Below, one piece after another: positions 1 to 7,247 of a DNA stretch of 64,000 bases. The notes under the pieces are model-generated. The model ran no database searches. It was not told the origin of the DNA and saw only the letters and a program-made list of their open reading frames with translations. How positions within the stretch are numbered: position 1 is the stretch's first letter; each line of letters opens with the position of its first letter. The DNA lies in the NCBI GenBank assembly GCA_963699495.1, contig CAVOUB010000006.1, forward strand, positions 1 through 64,000, written 5' to 3'. A program made the position numbers and the translations under genes. The stretch comes from JAIBJN01 sp963699495. Its GTDB lineage: Bacteria > Actinomycetota > Thermoleophilia > Gaiellales > Gaiellaceae.

Positions 1-23
1 GCGCCCAAGCGAGCTGAGACGAC

Positions 24-236
24 ATGGTCGAGTTCCGTGGCTGGTGGATCGTCCTAGACACTCTTTGTTGGATTTTCATCCTGATCGTCTTCGGGATGGG
101 CGTGTTCGGTGCGTGGCCCCCGTCGCCTTGGGGCGCGATCTTCATTGCCGGAGTCGTGCTCGCATGTCTCATCGAACTCTGGGCCTGGAGGAGCATTCGG
201 ACCAAGAGAGGCTCGCCTAATGCAGACGCGAGCTAA
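24..236 (+). CDS. small two-helix membrane protein, unknown function
   Basis: 70 residues with two hydrophobic stretches (about residues 8-30 and 36-54) joined by a short Pro/Trp-rich turn, then a basic tail, so probably a small inner-membrane protein. A weak GAG ribosome site lies about 5 bases before the ATG. I recognise no family. It sits directly before the tmRNA 3' end on the opposite strand, at the left edge of an accessory region. Confidence 0.5.
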   Translation: MVEFRGWWIVLDTLCWIFILIVFGMGVFGAWPPSPWGAIFIAGVVLACLIELWAWRSIRTKRGSPNADAS

Positions 237-246
237 CTGAAGCCGC

Positions 247-345
247 TGGAGGCGGCGGGAATCGAACCCGCGTCCGAGCCTCCCCGCGCTCTATGACGCC
301 CGCCGCCGCCACTCGACGCTCGGCTACCGACGCCAGAGGTCTCGA
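247..345 (-). ncRNA. ssrA: tmRNA (ssrA) 3'-terminal segment, possibly only an attachment-site remnant
   Basis: Read leftward, the segment ends with CGGACGCGGGTTCGATTCCC followed by GCCGCCTCCA. This is the T-arm and acceptor end typical of tmRNA, including the GGACGCGGG lead-in that tRNAs lack. No CCA is encoded; the discriminator A is at base 247. I cannot find a convincing tmRNA body on its 5' side: no GG-TTCGAC 5' element and no clear tag frame. A GGAGGCG that could pair with the acceptor strand lies at 463-469, but it is inside a coding ORF. The segment may therefore be the 3' remnant left when an element integrated into ssrA. The upstream limit given is approximate. Confidence 0.5.
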
Positions 346-448
346 GAATGATCAAGAAGGAACCCCAGACGGCCGTCGCTGTCTCACGCCAGGGGCCAAA
401 CGGAAACGGGGTAACTCCATGGCCCCACCGTTGATGGCCGCAAACGGT

Positions 449-640
449 TCAGTGCGCGTCCGCCTCCTCGCCCCACCCCAGCTCGATCGCCTCGGCAACC
501 TCCCTGAGCACGATCCCGACCACGACCAGTGCCTGGCAGGCGACGAAGTGATCCTCGTCGAGCGGAGCCCGCTCGGCATGCCACTCCGCCGGGAGCTCGT
601 ACTCGCCCGACTTCGTCCGTAGAAGCTCGCCGAGACTCAT
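449..640 (-). CDS. small acidic hypothetical protein
   Basis: 63 residues, acidic, with a hydrophobic helix near residues 34-50 (ACQALVVVGIVLREVAEAIE). The ATG at 640 follows a GGGAG about 8 bases upstream. It overlaps the stop of the small ORF 637..771 by four bases (ATGA), so the two probably form a translationally coupled pair. No family recognised. The pair sits between the tmRNA 3' end and the first tRNA-like repeat, where integrative elements often keep small accessory genes. Confidence 0.4.
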   Translation of the reverse strand: MSLGELLRTKSGEYELPAEWHAERAPLDEDHFVACQALVVVGIVLREVAEAIELGWGEEADAH

Positions 641-771
641 CTGCGGCGCTCCCGGTCGCGCTCCTTCAACCGCTCGAGGACGGCCCGCAAGTGCGAGTTC
701 GGCTCGCTACCGGGAGCGATCTGGCCCCTGCTACCGGAGTCCGGCTTTCCAACAGCCTTCGGCGGTAGCAC
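637..771 (-). CDS. 44-residue basic peptide ORF
   Basis: GTG at 771 opens a 44-codon frame ending in an Arg/Glu-rich helix (LRAVLERLKERDRERRR). Its TGA overlaps the ATG of the next leftward ORF. The start codon lies at the edge of the tRNA-like repeat. Function unknown. The main support is the ATGA junction and the helical C-terminus. Confidence 0.3.
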   Translation of the reverse strand: MLPPKAVGKPDSGSRGQIAPGSEPNSHLRAVLERLKERDRERRR

Positions 772-773
772 GG

Positions 774-835
774 GTTCGAATCCCGTATGCGCCTCTCGCG
801 TCCCTTTCGTAGAGCCGAATCCGCTTGGTTGAGCG
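774..835 (+). repeat. tRNA-3'-end-like repeat, copy 1 (candidate att site)
   Basis: Bases 774-797 are identical to 3455-3478 and look like a tRNA T-arm plus acceptor (GTTCGAATCCCGTATGCGCC). After a 19-base variable gap both copies continue with a second shared block, GAATCCGC(T/A)TGGTTGAGCG, at 817-835 and 3498-3516. A third, shorter copy is at 7052-7070. No complete tRNA can be folded upstream. Identical core, equal spacing and nearby integrase sequences point to attachment sites. Confidence 0.6.
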
Positions 836-1082
836 GTTCATACGCTCCGGAAACGTCGGGAAAGCTCACGGACCGCTCCCCTGGGCGCTCCCCTCGGAAT
901 CGGGCCGTGGGGACCGTCAGAATCGGGCCGTGACCGCGGGGAGCTACTACTCCCGCGGAGTCGCCGTGGAGGCAGAAGCACGGTTCGATGTCCATGATGG
1001 TGTCCAGCCTTGTAGCGGTCACGGCTGCTCAGCGGCAACGGAACGTTGCCTCGTGATCGTCTGCTTCTGAGAAGGGAGCGAT
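798..1082. other. gene-free segment with arm-type repeat and tandem 13-mer
   Basis: No gene recognised. Bases 864-894 match 3393-3423 at 27 of 31 positions (GCTCA-GGACCGCTCCCC ... GCTCCCCT) and lie just inside each core repeat, like integrase arm sites. GAATCGGGCCGTG occurs twice, at 897-909 and 920-932. The right end holds the inverted repeat described separately and the AGGGAG ribosome site of the transporter. Confidence 0.4.
1034..1050. promoter_or_regulatory. GGCAACG-GAA-CGTTGCC inverted repeat upstream of transporter
   Basis: A perfect 7-base inverted repeat with a 3-base centre, 32 bases before the transporter ATG. It could be an operator or a small hairpin in the leader. No matching regulator gene is adjacent. 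Confidence 0.35.
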
Positions 1083-2000
1083 ATGACAACTCAGTCCACA
1101 GTGGTCGTCCTGATCAACGGGTTTGGGGTGCTCTTCGTGATACTCAACTCGTTCGGGTTGGGCCTCAGGCTCACGATCGGCAAGCTGCTGGCCGAGGCCT
1201 TTACCCATTGGAAGATCGCCGTGTGGGCGTTGGTGATCAATTTCGTCATCATCCCGCTCCTGTTCATCGGCTATCTGCTGACGATAGCCTCGTCCATTCC
1301 TGACGAGATCAAGGTCGGGTTCTGTGTCGCAGCCCTGTGTGCAGGCATGCCTTTCGCTCCCCTCCTCGCCCGGTTAGCCAAGGCGGATGTCAGCATCGCC
1401 ACCACGCTGCTAGTGGTCTTGAGTGCCGGGACGATTATCGCCCTCCCCCTAGGTTTGCCCCTCGCCATCGATGCGGTTGACGCGCAACTCAAGACCTCGG
1501 CCTGGGAGGTTGCGTGGCCACTGCTGCTCTTTATCCTCCTGCCGGTGGTTCTCGGGTGCGGCTTCAGGGTCTGGTGGCCCGACCTGACGCCGCCACTGGC
1601 ACGGTGGGCCATCCGGGTTTCAATCCTGTGTCTCCTCTTCAATCTCAACTTCACACTGGTTGCGTATTGGGATCTGTTCGTGGACACCTGGGGCACCGAG
1701 AGCTACATCGCGGCCCTTGCCGGCCCATTCATCGGCCTCGGGTGCGGCTACCTTCTCGTTTCCAGTCTCCGAGTCAAAGACGTGCGAATCAGACATGCGA
1801 CCGAGGCGACCACGGCGGTACGCAACATCGGTCCGATGCTCCTGATGATGATTTATCCCTTTGCAGCCGACCCGCTGGTCACGGTCTCGATCACGATCCT
1901 CAACACGATCGGCATCACGATCGTTCTACTATTCGTCCTGATGTGGAGGCGCGCTGCTTCACCATCGGGCGATCTCGGACTCGTGGACGACCGACGCTGA
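1083..2000 (+). CDS. BASS-family (bile acid:sodium symporter type) transporter
   Basis: 305 residues with about nine hydrophobic helices and the composition of the BASS/ACR3 transporter superfamily. These move organic anions (or arsenite in the ACR3 branch) across the inner membrane with a cation. The stretch RNIGPMLLMMIYPF near residue 253 resembles the conserved crossover helix of the family. The substrate cannot be told from sequence. ATG at 1083 has AGGGAG six bases upstream. No arsenic-resistance genes are nearby, so I do not call it ACR3. It is the only intact metabolic-type gene between the first two att-like repeats and may be cargo. Confidence 0.7.
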   Translation: MTTQSTVVVLINGFGVLFVILNSFGLGLRLTIGKLLAEAFTHWKIAVWALVINFVIIPLLFIGYLLTIASSIPDEIKVGFCVAALCAGMPFAPLLARLAKADVSIATTLLVVLSAGTIIALPLGLPLAIDAVDAQLKTSAWEVAWPLLLFILLPVVLGCGFRVWWPDLTPPLARWAIRVSILCLLFNLNFTLVAYWDLFVDTWGTESYIAALAGPFIGLGCGYLLVSSLRVKDVRIRHATEATTAVRNIGPMLLMMIYPFAADPLVTVSITILNTIGITIVLLFVLMWRRAASPSGDLGLVDDRR

Positions 2001-2028
2001 CACGCGCCGACGCTAGTCTCCCGCCACC

Positions 2029-2440
2029 CTGGACTACGTCGCCATCATCGGAGCGAGTGCAGCCGTCGTGAGCGCGCTGATCGGCGGCACCCTCCTCGTC
2101 CTGAACGAGCGTCGGAGACGACCGCTCCTGACGATCTCCTTCGTCGCGTATATAGGCGGGACGCTACGACCTCGGTCTACGGAATGACGGAGGCTCGATC
2201 GTCCGCGGCATTCAGGCTCAAGCACTCCTCGACGGCAACCCGCTCGCCGCAGTCGATCTTGTCGGGCCGTGGACAGTCAGCCCCGACAACGAGAAGTATG
2301 GGAGCTTTCAGATTCCCCGCGAAGCCTTCGGAGATCGCCCGGATCCGTCGCGACTATCCGCGCGCGTCAGCCGTCCGCGTCGCTTCAGACGAAAGAGCGT
2401 GGACGTGAAGTCCGGAGAGCGGAGCGCGACCCTACGCTGA
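2029..2440 (+). pseudogene. decayed small membrane-anchored hypothetical protein
   Basis: Bases 2029-2160 encode a membrane anchor (DYVAIIGASAAVVSALIGG ... LNERRRR). The coherent C-terminal part (RYDLGLRNDGGSIVRGIQ ... VGPWTVSPDNEKYGSFQIP) is in the next frame from about 2162 to the TGA at 2440. One base is gained or lost near 2155-2161, and the apparent first codon is CTG rather than ATG. Together these suggest a gene that lost its start and frame. Family not recognised. Confidence 0.5.
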
Positions 2441-2608
2441 TCGGGCCGGGAGCGTGATCCCCCGTCTCCGGATACGCTGCCGCCGAATCCCCGCGCGGGA
2501 GGCGATCTCAGGACTCGGATCGGCGATCCGTGAAGGAGGACGGAAACGCAAGGGGCGACCGCCGAGGCTAACGGCGTCGCCCGAGACACCGAAGATCGGA
2601 GGTCTTCG

Positions 2609-2866
2609 ATGCCCGACAACCGTACCCGTCCTCCCGCACCTGATCGCGACGAACTCTCCGACGCGAAGACTCGCCTGCGGGACGCGCTCGCGGAGTCCAC
2701 CCAGAAGGCCAGGAGCGAAGGGATAGACGACGCGCTCCTTCTCGCCAACCGCGCAATCCGCGGCCTCCCGGAAGGGAGTCCGGAGCGGACGCGCGCGCTG
2801 GATGAATGGTGGAGCCTCCTCCACTCGATGGCTGACCATCCTGGAAGCGAGAACGACGAGCGATGA
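2609..2866 (+). CDS. 85-residue hydrophilic protein coupled to integrase fragment
   Basis: Charged, helical 85-residue protein with a Pro-rich N-terminus. ATG at 2609 is preceded by GGAGG with 7-base spacing. Its TGA overlaps the ATG of the integrase fragment (ATGA), so they would be co-translated. No excisionase or helix-turn-helix motif is evident. Bases 2441-2608 upstream hold nothing I recognise. Confidence 0.45.
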   Translation: MPDNRTRPPAPDRDELSDAKTRLRDALAESTQKARSEGIDDALLLANRAIRGLPEGSPERTRALDEWWSLLHSMADHPGSENDER

Positions 2867-3366
2867 TCGGTCCGTCTGATTGCGGGGGGAGAGCCTCCCC
2901 ACCCCCCACGCTCCTCGTCCTCGACGCGACGGGGATGCGAGTCGGAGAGCTTGAGACGCCCGCGTGGGGAGACGTGGACGAGCGACGCGGACGCTGGCGG
3001 ATCCGCTCGTCCGAGACGAAGACGCGCGCGGCGCGCTGGGTGACTCCTCCCGCGAACGTCTTCGCCGCCATCGTCGCGCTCTGTCCGCGGGACGACCGCG
3101 TTCCTAATCGTCCCGTCTTCGGAGGCTTCGGAGCGGACCGCTTCCGGACCGCGATCACGCGCGCCTGCACCGCCGCTGGAATCGCGTCCTTCTCACCGCA
3201 CGATCTCCGTCACCGTCGCGTCTCCCTCCTTCACGCTCAGGGACTCCCCTGGGCGCGGATCGGGGAAGCCGTCGGACACACGGATCTCATGACGACCGCG
3301 CGGACGTATACGCACGTCCTCGCGGACGAGAAGGAACTCGATTACGCGAAGCTCCTCGCGTCCTGA
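2863..3366 (+). CDS. tyrosine recombinase (phage-type integrase), catalytic domain only
   Basis: 167 residues covering the catalytic domain of a tyrosine site-specific recombinase. The catalytic set is visible: Arg in GMRVGEL (about residue 26), the beta-hairpin Lys in SETKT, HDLRH for the His-x-x-Arg pair, Gly-His in VGHTD, and the nucleophile Tyr in TARTYTHV. The N-terminal SAM-like core-binding domain (about 150-200 residues) is missing, so it is probably a truncated, inactive remnant. The first 15 residues look unrelated, and the join lies in the G/C-run region near 2880-2905. It lies just left of att-like copy 2, as expected for an integrase gene next to its attachment site. Confidence 0.8.
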   Translation: MIGPSDCGGRASPPPTLLVLDATGMRVGELETPAWGDVDERRGRWRIRSSETKTRAARWVTPPANVFAAIVALCPRDDRVPNRPVFGGFGADRFRTAITRACTAAGIASFSPHDLRHRRVSLLHAQGLPWARIGEAVGHTDLMTTARTYTHVLADEKELDYAKLLAS

Positions 3367-3454
3367 GATCCGCGTCAGCGACGCGCGGACACGCTCAAGG
3401 ACCGCTCCCCCAGCCGCTCCCCTAGAAGTCGAGAATCCCTCGATTTCCAGGGGT

Positions 3455-3516
3455 GTTCGAATCCCGTATGCGCCTCTCCCGCACACCTGGTTACGCGGAA
3501 TCCGCATGGTTGAGCG
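3455..3516 (+). repeat. tRNA-3'-end-like repeat, copy 2 (candidate att site)
   Basis: Same two blocks with the same internal spacing as 774-835. The integrase fragment ends 88 bases to its left. Copies 1 and 2 enclose 2.7 kb holding the transporter, the decayed gene and the integrase remnant, the layout of a small integrated element. Confidence 0.6.
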
Positions 3517-3611
3517 AGCCAGGTGTGCCGGAGGCGCCAGGAAGGCGTGCCGCGTGCGTACCTCGGCGAACCGCCCGAACAGCCATCTAGGCAGTTCGCA
3601 GAGGGGCAGTA

Positions 3612-3665
3612 CTGAGCCTCGCCGGGGCGCGGGCAAGGTAGTCCTATGGAGTCCTTGCGGCCCGT
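3612..3665 (+). repeat. inverted-repeat element A upstream of 3711 ORF
   Basis: About 44 of 53 bases match the reverse complement of 5673-5724. Shared blocks include GCCGGGGCGCGGG, GGTAGTCC and GGAGTCCTTGCGGCCCG. Each copy sits upstream of a gene pointing inward: the small membrane ORF on the left and the DivIVA-like gene on the right. Shared regulatory DNA or a duplicated promoter is the simplest reading. Confidence 0.5.
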
Positions 3666-3710
3666 GTCCCGGCCGCCCACTCAGGCCCGAACGGCGTACA
3701 CTCCCCGCCG

Positions 3711-3911
3711 GTGCGGACCGTCCTCAATCCGCTCGGGTTCCTCCTTGCCGGGCTGGCGATCGGCTACATCCTCGCCCGGCCTGTCAACCGCCTCACTCAC
3801 CAGGACGGGCGGAACGAGATGGCCGTCGACTTTCCGCCAAGCTCTGAAGCTGAGAGACAATGGCGGCTGCGCGTCTCCGGGCTCGAGGGCACGTCCCGGA
3901 CGGCCCTCTAG
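3711..3911 (+). CDS. small membrane-anchored protein (66 aa), ends at in-frame TAG
   Basis: GTG at 3711, eight bases after a TACACT -10-like box, suggests a near-leaderless start. One membrane helix (LNPLGFLLAGLAIGYILA) is followed by a soluble tail. The frame stops at TAG 3909-3911 but stays open and protein-like for another 76 codons to 4142. The gene may therefore be an interrupted longer one. No family recognised. Confidence 0.4.
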   Translation: MRTVLNPLGFLLAGLAIGYILARPVNRLTHQDGRNEMAVDFPPSSEAERQWRLRVSGLEGTSRTAL

Positions 3912-4142
3912 GAGGCTCGCAGACCGGATCCCGCGAGGTTCGGTCGCGCCGCTCTTCGCTGGCACGCCCGCTACTGCGGCGAGCTCCTCGACGTCGGGTT
4001 CGAGGAGGCACACGCAGTGCTCGCCTGGCTAGTCGGCCTGGCGGGCCGGCGGTCGAAAGCTGCAGCGGCCGCGCTGGCCGAGTTCGTCCGCCCGCGAGGG
4101 CTCGAGAGGGCTAGTGAGGCCCTGCCTCGGTGGGCGAGCTGA
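3912..4142 (+). pseudogene. open continuation after TAG, helical hypothetical protein
   Basis: In the same frame as the preceding ORF. It encodes ARFGRAALRWHARYCGELL, then an Ala-rich helix and a C-terminal LERASEALPRWAS before TGA. It has no ATG/GTG start of its own near the beginning. Either a nonsense mutation split one gene or the TAG is read through. Its end overlaps the convergent DivIVA-like gene by 32 bases. Confidence 0.35.
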
Positions 4143-4866
4143 GCGTCGGTTCAGCTTCGCCTGCCGTCCCGGATTGCGGGGTCCCTTCCTCCGCCTGCTC
4201 GGCGGCCTCCGGGGGCGGGAACCGTGCATTCGCCGCGCTGGCTACCTCTTCGACCCGTGCTGCGATCTCACGGATGTCGTCAAGTAGCTGACCGCGCTCA
4301 TGCTGGATGGTCTCGGTGTCGGCGTGGAGCTCGCGCATCCGTGCCTCCGCCTCCTCGCGCAGAGCAGCGACCTCTTCCCGTACGCGCTGAAGGTGCTCCG
4401 CAGCCTCCCTCCGCGCTTGCGCGACCGTTGCCTCCGCCTCGGCCTTTGAGCTGGCGATGCTTTCGGCCGCCTCGGCCTTCGCCTTGGCAACGGTGTCCTC
4501 TGCCTCGTGCTTCGCCCGGGCGGTACTGTCTTCCGCTTTCTGGCGTGCGGCGACGGTGATCTGTTCGGCCGTCTCCCCCACCCGCTCGAGGATGCCTTTC
4601 GTCTGTTCGCCAACCTGTTCGAGCGCCTGCTTGACCGCTGCCTCCGGCGAGCGGGTCACCTCGAGTTCCGCGACCAGGTCCTGGACGCGGCTCACATAGG
4701 CATCGACGGCCCCACGATCGTAACCGCGAACCGAAACGGGGAAGGAGACGTCGCCGATCTCCCTCGGAACGCTTCGGCGCTCGGTCGAGTCGCCGCCCTC
4801 CTCCGGCGAGGCGGGCGGCCCTCCGCTATCAGTCTGGGCCGGCTCAGGGGGCTCGCCACTGACCAC
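4111..4866 (-). CDS. DivIVA-like coiled-coil protein, paralogue 1
   Basis: 251 residues. After a Pro/Glu-rich leader comes a DivIVA-type N-terminal module (about residues 36-68, FPVSVRGYDRGAVDAYVSRV). A long Ala/Glu/Lys coiled coil of roughly 150 residues and an acidic tail follow. DivIVA/Wag31-family proteins bind curved membrane and organise polar growth or septation; this one is an atypical member away from the division cluster. It starts at GTG 4866 with no strong ribosome site. It lies 62 bases downstream of a second paralogue on the same strand, so the pair is probably one transcript. Confidence 0.7.
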   Translation of the reverse strand: MVSGEPPEPAQTDSGGPPASPEEGGDSTERRSVPREIGDVSFPVSVRGYDRGAVDAYVSRVQDLVAELEVTRSPEAAVKQALEQVGEQTKGILERVGETAEQITVAARQKAEDSTARAKHEAEDTVAKAKAEAAESIASSKAEAEATVAQARREAAEHLQRVREEVAALREEAEARMRELHADTETIQHERGQLLDDIREIAARVEEVASAANARFPPPEAAEQAEEGTPQSGTAGEAEPTLSSPTEAGPH

Positions 4867-4928
4867 GGCCCGAGTATGACCCGAAATCAGCGAGTCTGTC
4901 GGGCAGCTGGGGGCGACGGCTTAACTGG

Positions 4929-5546
4929 TCAAGCAGAGGAACCGCCGCGGGAGCCCGCACGGGGACCAGTGTGTGAGGCGGCCTCCTGAAGTCGCGCCGC
5001 GATGTCGCGGAGATCGTCGAGCAGGTCACGGCGCTCGCCCCAGATGGCATTCGTGTCGATGCGGAGCGCACGCATCCATGCCTCCGCCTCTTTGCGCAGG
5101 CTTGCGATCTCTTCCTCTGCACGCCGGAGCCGGTCTGCGGCCACGGTGCGCGAGTTGGCGAGAATCCTCTCCCCCTCGGTTATTGCCTTCGCGGAGTACT
5201 CGTCGGCCTCGGCTTTCGTGCGATCCGCCTCGTCGCTGGCGTTGACGACGATATCCACGGCTTCGGCCCTCGCCTTGGCGGTCATCTCTTCCGCTTCGCG
5301 CTGCGCTGCCTCCGTGATCTCCTCCGCCGTCTCGCGGGCCTGATCGAGGATGCCGCTCCTCTGTTCCTCAGTGCGCTCAAGCGCGTGTTGGACCGCGCTC
5401 TGCGGTGACTGTGTCGCCTCGAGCTCCGCGATCACGCGATTAACGCGAGTGACGTAGGCATCGACCGCCTGGCGGTCGTAGCCGCGAACCGCGACCGGGA
5501 AGGTGATACTGCGGATCTCCGCAGGAACGCGTCGGGGCTGACTCAA
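4929..5546 (-). CDS. DivIVA-like coiled-coil protein, paralogue 2
   Basis: Tandem paralogue of the gene at 4111-4866, with the same order of parts: FPVAVRGYDRQAVDAYVTRV module, heptad-rich coiled coil, short basic tail. I place the start at TTG 5546 because AAGGAGGG stands 7 bases before it. A candidate -10 box TACAAT (5589-5594) lies upstream, which excludes the longer TTG start at 5606. Product about 205 residues. Function inferred: membrane-curvature or scaffold protein. Confidence 0.7.
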   Translation of the reverse strand: MSQPRRVPAEIRSITFPVAVRGYDRQAVDAYVTRVNRVIAELEATQSPQSAVQHALERTEEQRSGILDQARETAEEITEAAQREAEEMTAKARAEAVDIVVNASDEADRTKAEADEYSAKAITEGERILANSRTVAADRLRRAEEEIASLRKEAEAWMRALRIDTNAIWGERRDLLDDLRDIAARLQEAASHTGPRAGSRGGSSA

Positions 5547-5672
5547 GCCTCGACCCTCCTTCGGCGAGTGCGATGCGTGTCTTGGTGGATTGTAGGCACA
5601 CCCCAATCCTAGGCTCGCGCGGCTCGTAGAGTTGCAGCCCGGCCTCGTCCCGCATTCCGGAGCGCCGAGGCG

Positions 5673-5724
5673 CGGGCCGCAAGGACTCCCCAGGACTACC
5701 CTTCCCGCGCCCCGGCCAGCTCAG
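5673..5724 (-). repeat. inverted-repeat element B upstream of DivIVA-like pair
   Basis: Inverted partner of 3612-3665. It lies about 130 bases upstream of the start of the DivIVA-like pair, in the same orientation relative to that gene as element A has to the 3711 ORF. Confidence 0.5.
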
Positions 5725-5830
5725 GCTAGTGGCTCCGAGGAGCGGCGCCAGGACGACATAGCGCCCAGTCGGGTCGGGTGCCGCCAAGACCACAGCAGCA
5801 CCGGACCCGACTGAGGAGCTTCTTCGGAGG

Positions 5831-6973
5831 CTAGCTTGCCGCCTCGATCGCGCCGAACAGGCCGTGTTCCTCGTCGTCGATGCCGGCAGTGAACAGGAGG
5901 GTAGTCGGGTTGCCGGTTACGCCGTTGCCGAAGCGCAGCGCCCACAACCCCTCGATCTCGATCGGGCTACCGTCCTCGTGCCTGAGGCGCCCGAGGAATT
6001 TGCCAGTGCGTGGTTTGTAGGCATTGATGCGGCCGTCACCGAAGTTCCCGACCAGCAAGGCGCCGCTGAAGCGGCCGAACCCTGCTGGGGCGAGCACCAG
6101 ACCCCACGGGGCGTTCAGCTGGCCCCGCCGGATCAAGCGGCGAAGCAGGTGACCGCTCGTGCTGTAGACGTCGACGAACCCCAGGCGCGGGCCGGCGACC
6201 TCGTCCTCGCGGTCGGCGTCCTGCTTGGCATAGGCGACGTACAGCAGGCCGCCGAGCTCCTGGATGTTGAAGGGCGCATAGCCGTGCGGGATCTTCCGGT
6301 CCGAGAAGCTGCCCGACAGGTGCACCAGGTTGAAGCTCGAGTCGAAGACGTCGATCTGCCCGCCGTGGAAGTCGGCCGCGTACAGGAAGGTGCCGGATCC
6401 TGTGCTGGCGATCGCCAGGCCCTTGTAGATCGCATCAGTCACGCTGGCGCCGATCTGCGCCTGCGTCGAGGGTGGCGGTGGGGGCACGCCCGGGTTCCAG
6501 CCGGTGACCAGTCCAGCCTCGGAATTGAAGAGGAACGGCGCTGGGCCGCTAGCGGCGCCGGAGTGGACGACGAACCCCGGTGTGCCGTTGAAGACCTGCC
6601 CGGTCGGGGCACCGCCGGGGATGCTCACAACGAGCCCGGCCTTCTGGATGGGGCTGCCGTTGACGAAGCCTGGGTAGATCGTGGCCTTGCCGGTGCCGTT
6701 GTTGGCCACCCATACGGGGGTCGTCGGGCCGGCGGCCAGACCCCAGGGGTTGACCAGGTCTGGATCGGTGAGCTGGGCCATGAAGGGCAGGTCGGAGACG
6801 AGGTTGGTCTGCCGAAAGGCATTGCCCGGATGGGCATTGCGCGGATGCGACCCGGCCACTGGCACCGCCAGCGCCAGGGAGAGCACTACCGCCGCCAGGC
6901 CGAGGGCCAGCGAAGACCGTAGCCGTGCGAGCCGGCGCGGGACGGGACGGGACGGCACTACTGCGTGAGGCAT
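5831..6973 (-). CDS. secreted TIGR03118-type beta-propeller protein
   Basis: 380 residues from ATG 6973, chosen because AAGGAGG lies four bases upstream. A Sec signal peptide occupies about residues 1-42 (twin-Arg-rich n-region, then LALGLAAVVLSLALAVPVAG). The mature part opens with NLVSDLPFMAQLTDPDLVNP, the hallmark of the TIGR03118 family, and continues with NHL/beta-propeller-like repeats rich in NPWG and FDG motifs. The family is exported and has no proven function. It is a stand-alone gene in the accessory region. Confidence 0.8.
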   Translation of the reverse strand: MPHAVVPSRPVPRRLARLRSSLALGLAAVVLSLALAVPVAGSHPRNAHPGNAFRQTNLVSDLPFMAQLTDPDLVNPWGLAAGPTTPVWVANNGTGKATIYPGFVNGSPIQKAGLVVSIPGGAPTGQVFNGTPGFVVHSGAASGPAPFLFNSEAGLVTGWNPGVPPPPPSTQAQIGASVTDAIYKGLAIASTGSGTFLYAADFHGGQIDVFDSSFNLVHLSGSFSDRKIPHGYAPFNIQELGGLLYVAYAKQDADREDEVAGPRLGFVDVYSTSGHLLRRLIRRGQLNAPWGLVLAPAGFGRFSGALLVGNFGDGRINAYKPRTGKFLGRLRHEDGSPIEIEGLWALRFGNGVTGNPTTLLFTAGIDDEEHGLFGAIEAAS

Positions 6974-7051
6974 GCTGCCTCCTTCCAGACTCGGGTTCAA
7001 TCGTTCACTAACCACTACGCAAGCAGGCCCCCGTCGGACTTCTCTCTCTCT

Positions 7052-7070
7052 GAATCCCGTATGCGCCTCT
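7052..7070 (+). repeat. tRNA-3'-end-like repeat, copy 3 (partial)
   Basis: GAATCCCGTATGCGCCTCT, identical to the core of copies 1 and 2. It directly abuts the end of a second integrase remnant on the minus strand. The T-loop side and the second block of the longer repeat are missing. Confidence 0.5.
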
Positions 7071-7216
7071 TACTCTCGGGGCTGTAACGCGAAGCCGGCG
7101 ACGCTTCCCAGCGAGAGATCGCGCACACGCTCGATGACGAGTTCCTTCCTGCGCCGGAGGGAGTAGACGAGCCGTGCCTCCAGGCGGGCGTGGCCGAGGA
7201 GGTCCTTGAGCGTCAG
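7070..7216 (-). pseudogene. C-terminal fragment of a second tyrosine recombinase
   Basis: About 48 codons reading LLGHARLEARLVYSLRRRKE ... ERVRDLSL. This matches the end of a tyrosine recombinase: Gly-His box, then the nucleophile Tyr. Nothing upstream in frame belongs to an integrase, so this is a decayed 3' end. It differs from the integrase at 2863-3366 and terminates at att-like copy 3. Confidence 0.5.
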
Positions 7217-7247
7217 GAGCAGAGACTGAGAGCGCCGAGAGCTGCGT

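Larger units (their letters stand above)
3367..3710. other. gene-free segment: arm repeat, att-like copy 2, inverted-repeat element A
   Basis: No gene seen. It contains the arm-type repeat (3393-3423), the att-like core (3455-3516), and at 3612-3665 an element repeated in inverted orientation at 5673-5724. A possible -10 box TACACT (3697-3702) precedes the GTG at 3711 by 8 bases. Confidence 0.5.

Noticed and set aside
720..797. Complete tRNA ending in the copy-1 repeat
   Set aside because: The T-arm is convincing, but no acceptor 5' strand (GGCGCAT) or D-arm lies at a proper distance.
1083..2000. ACR3 arsenite exporter
   Set aside because: Fold superfamily fits, but there is no arsR/arsC context and no diagnostic Cys motif that I can see.
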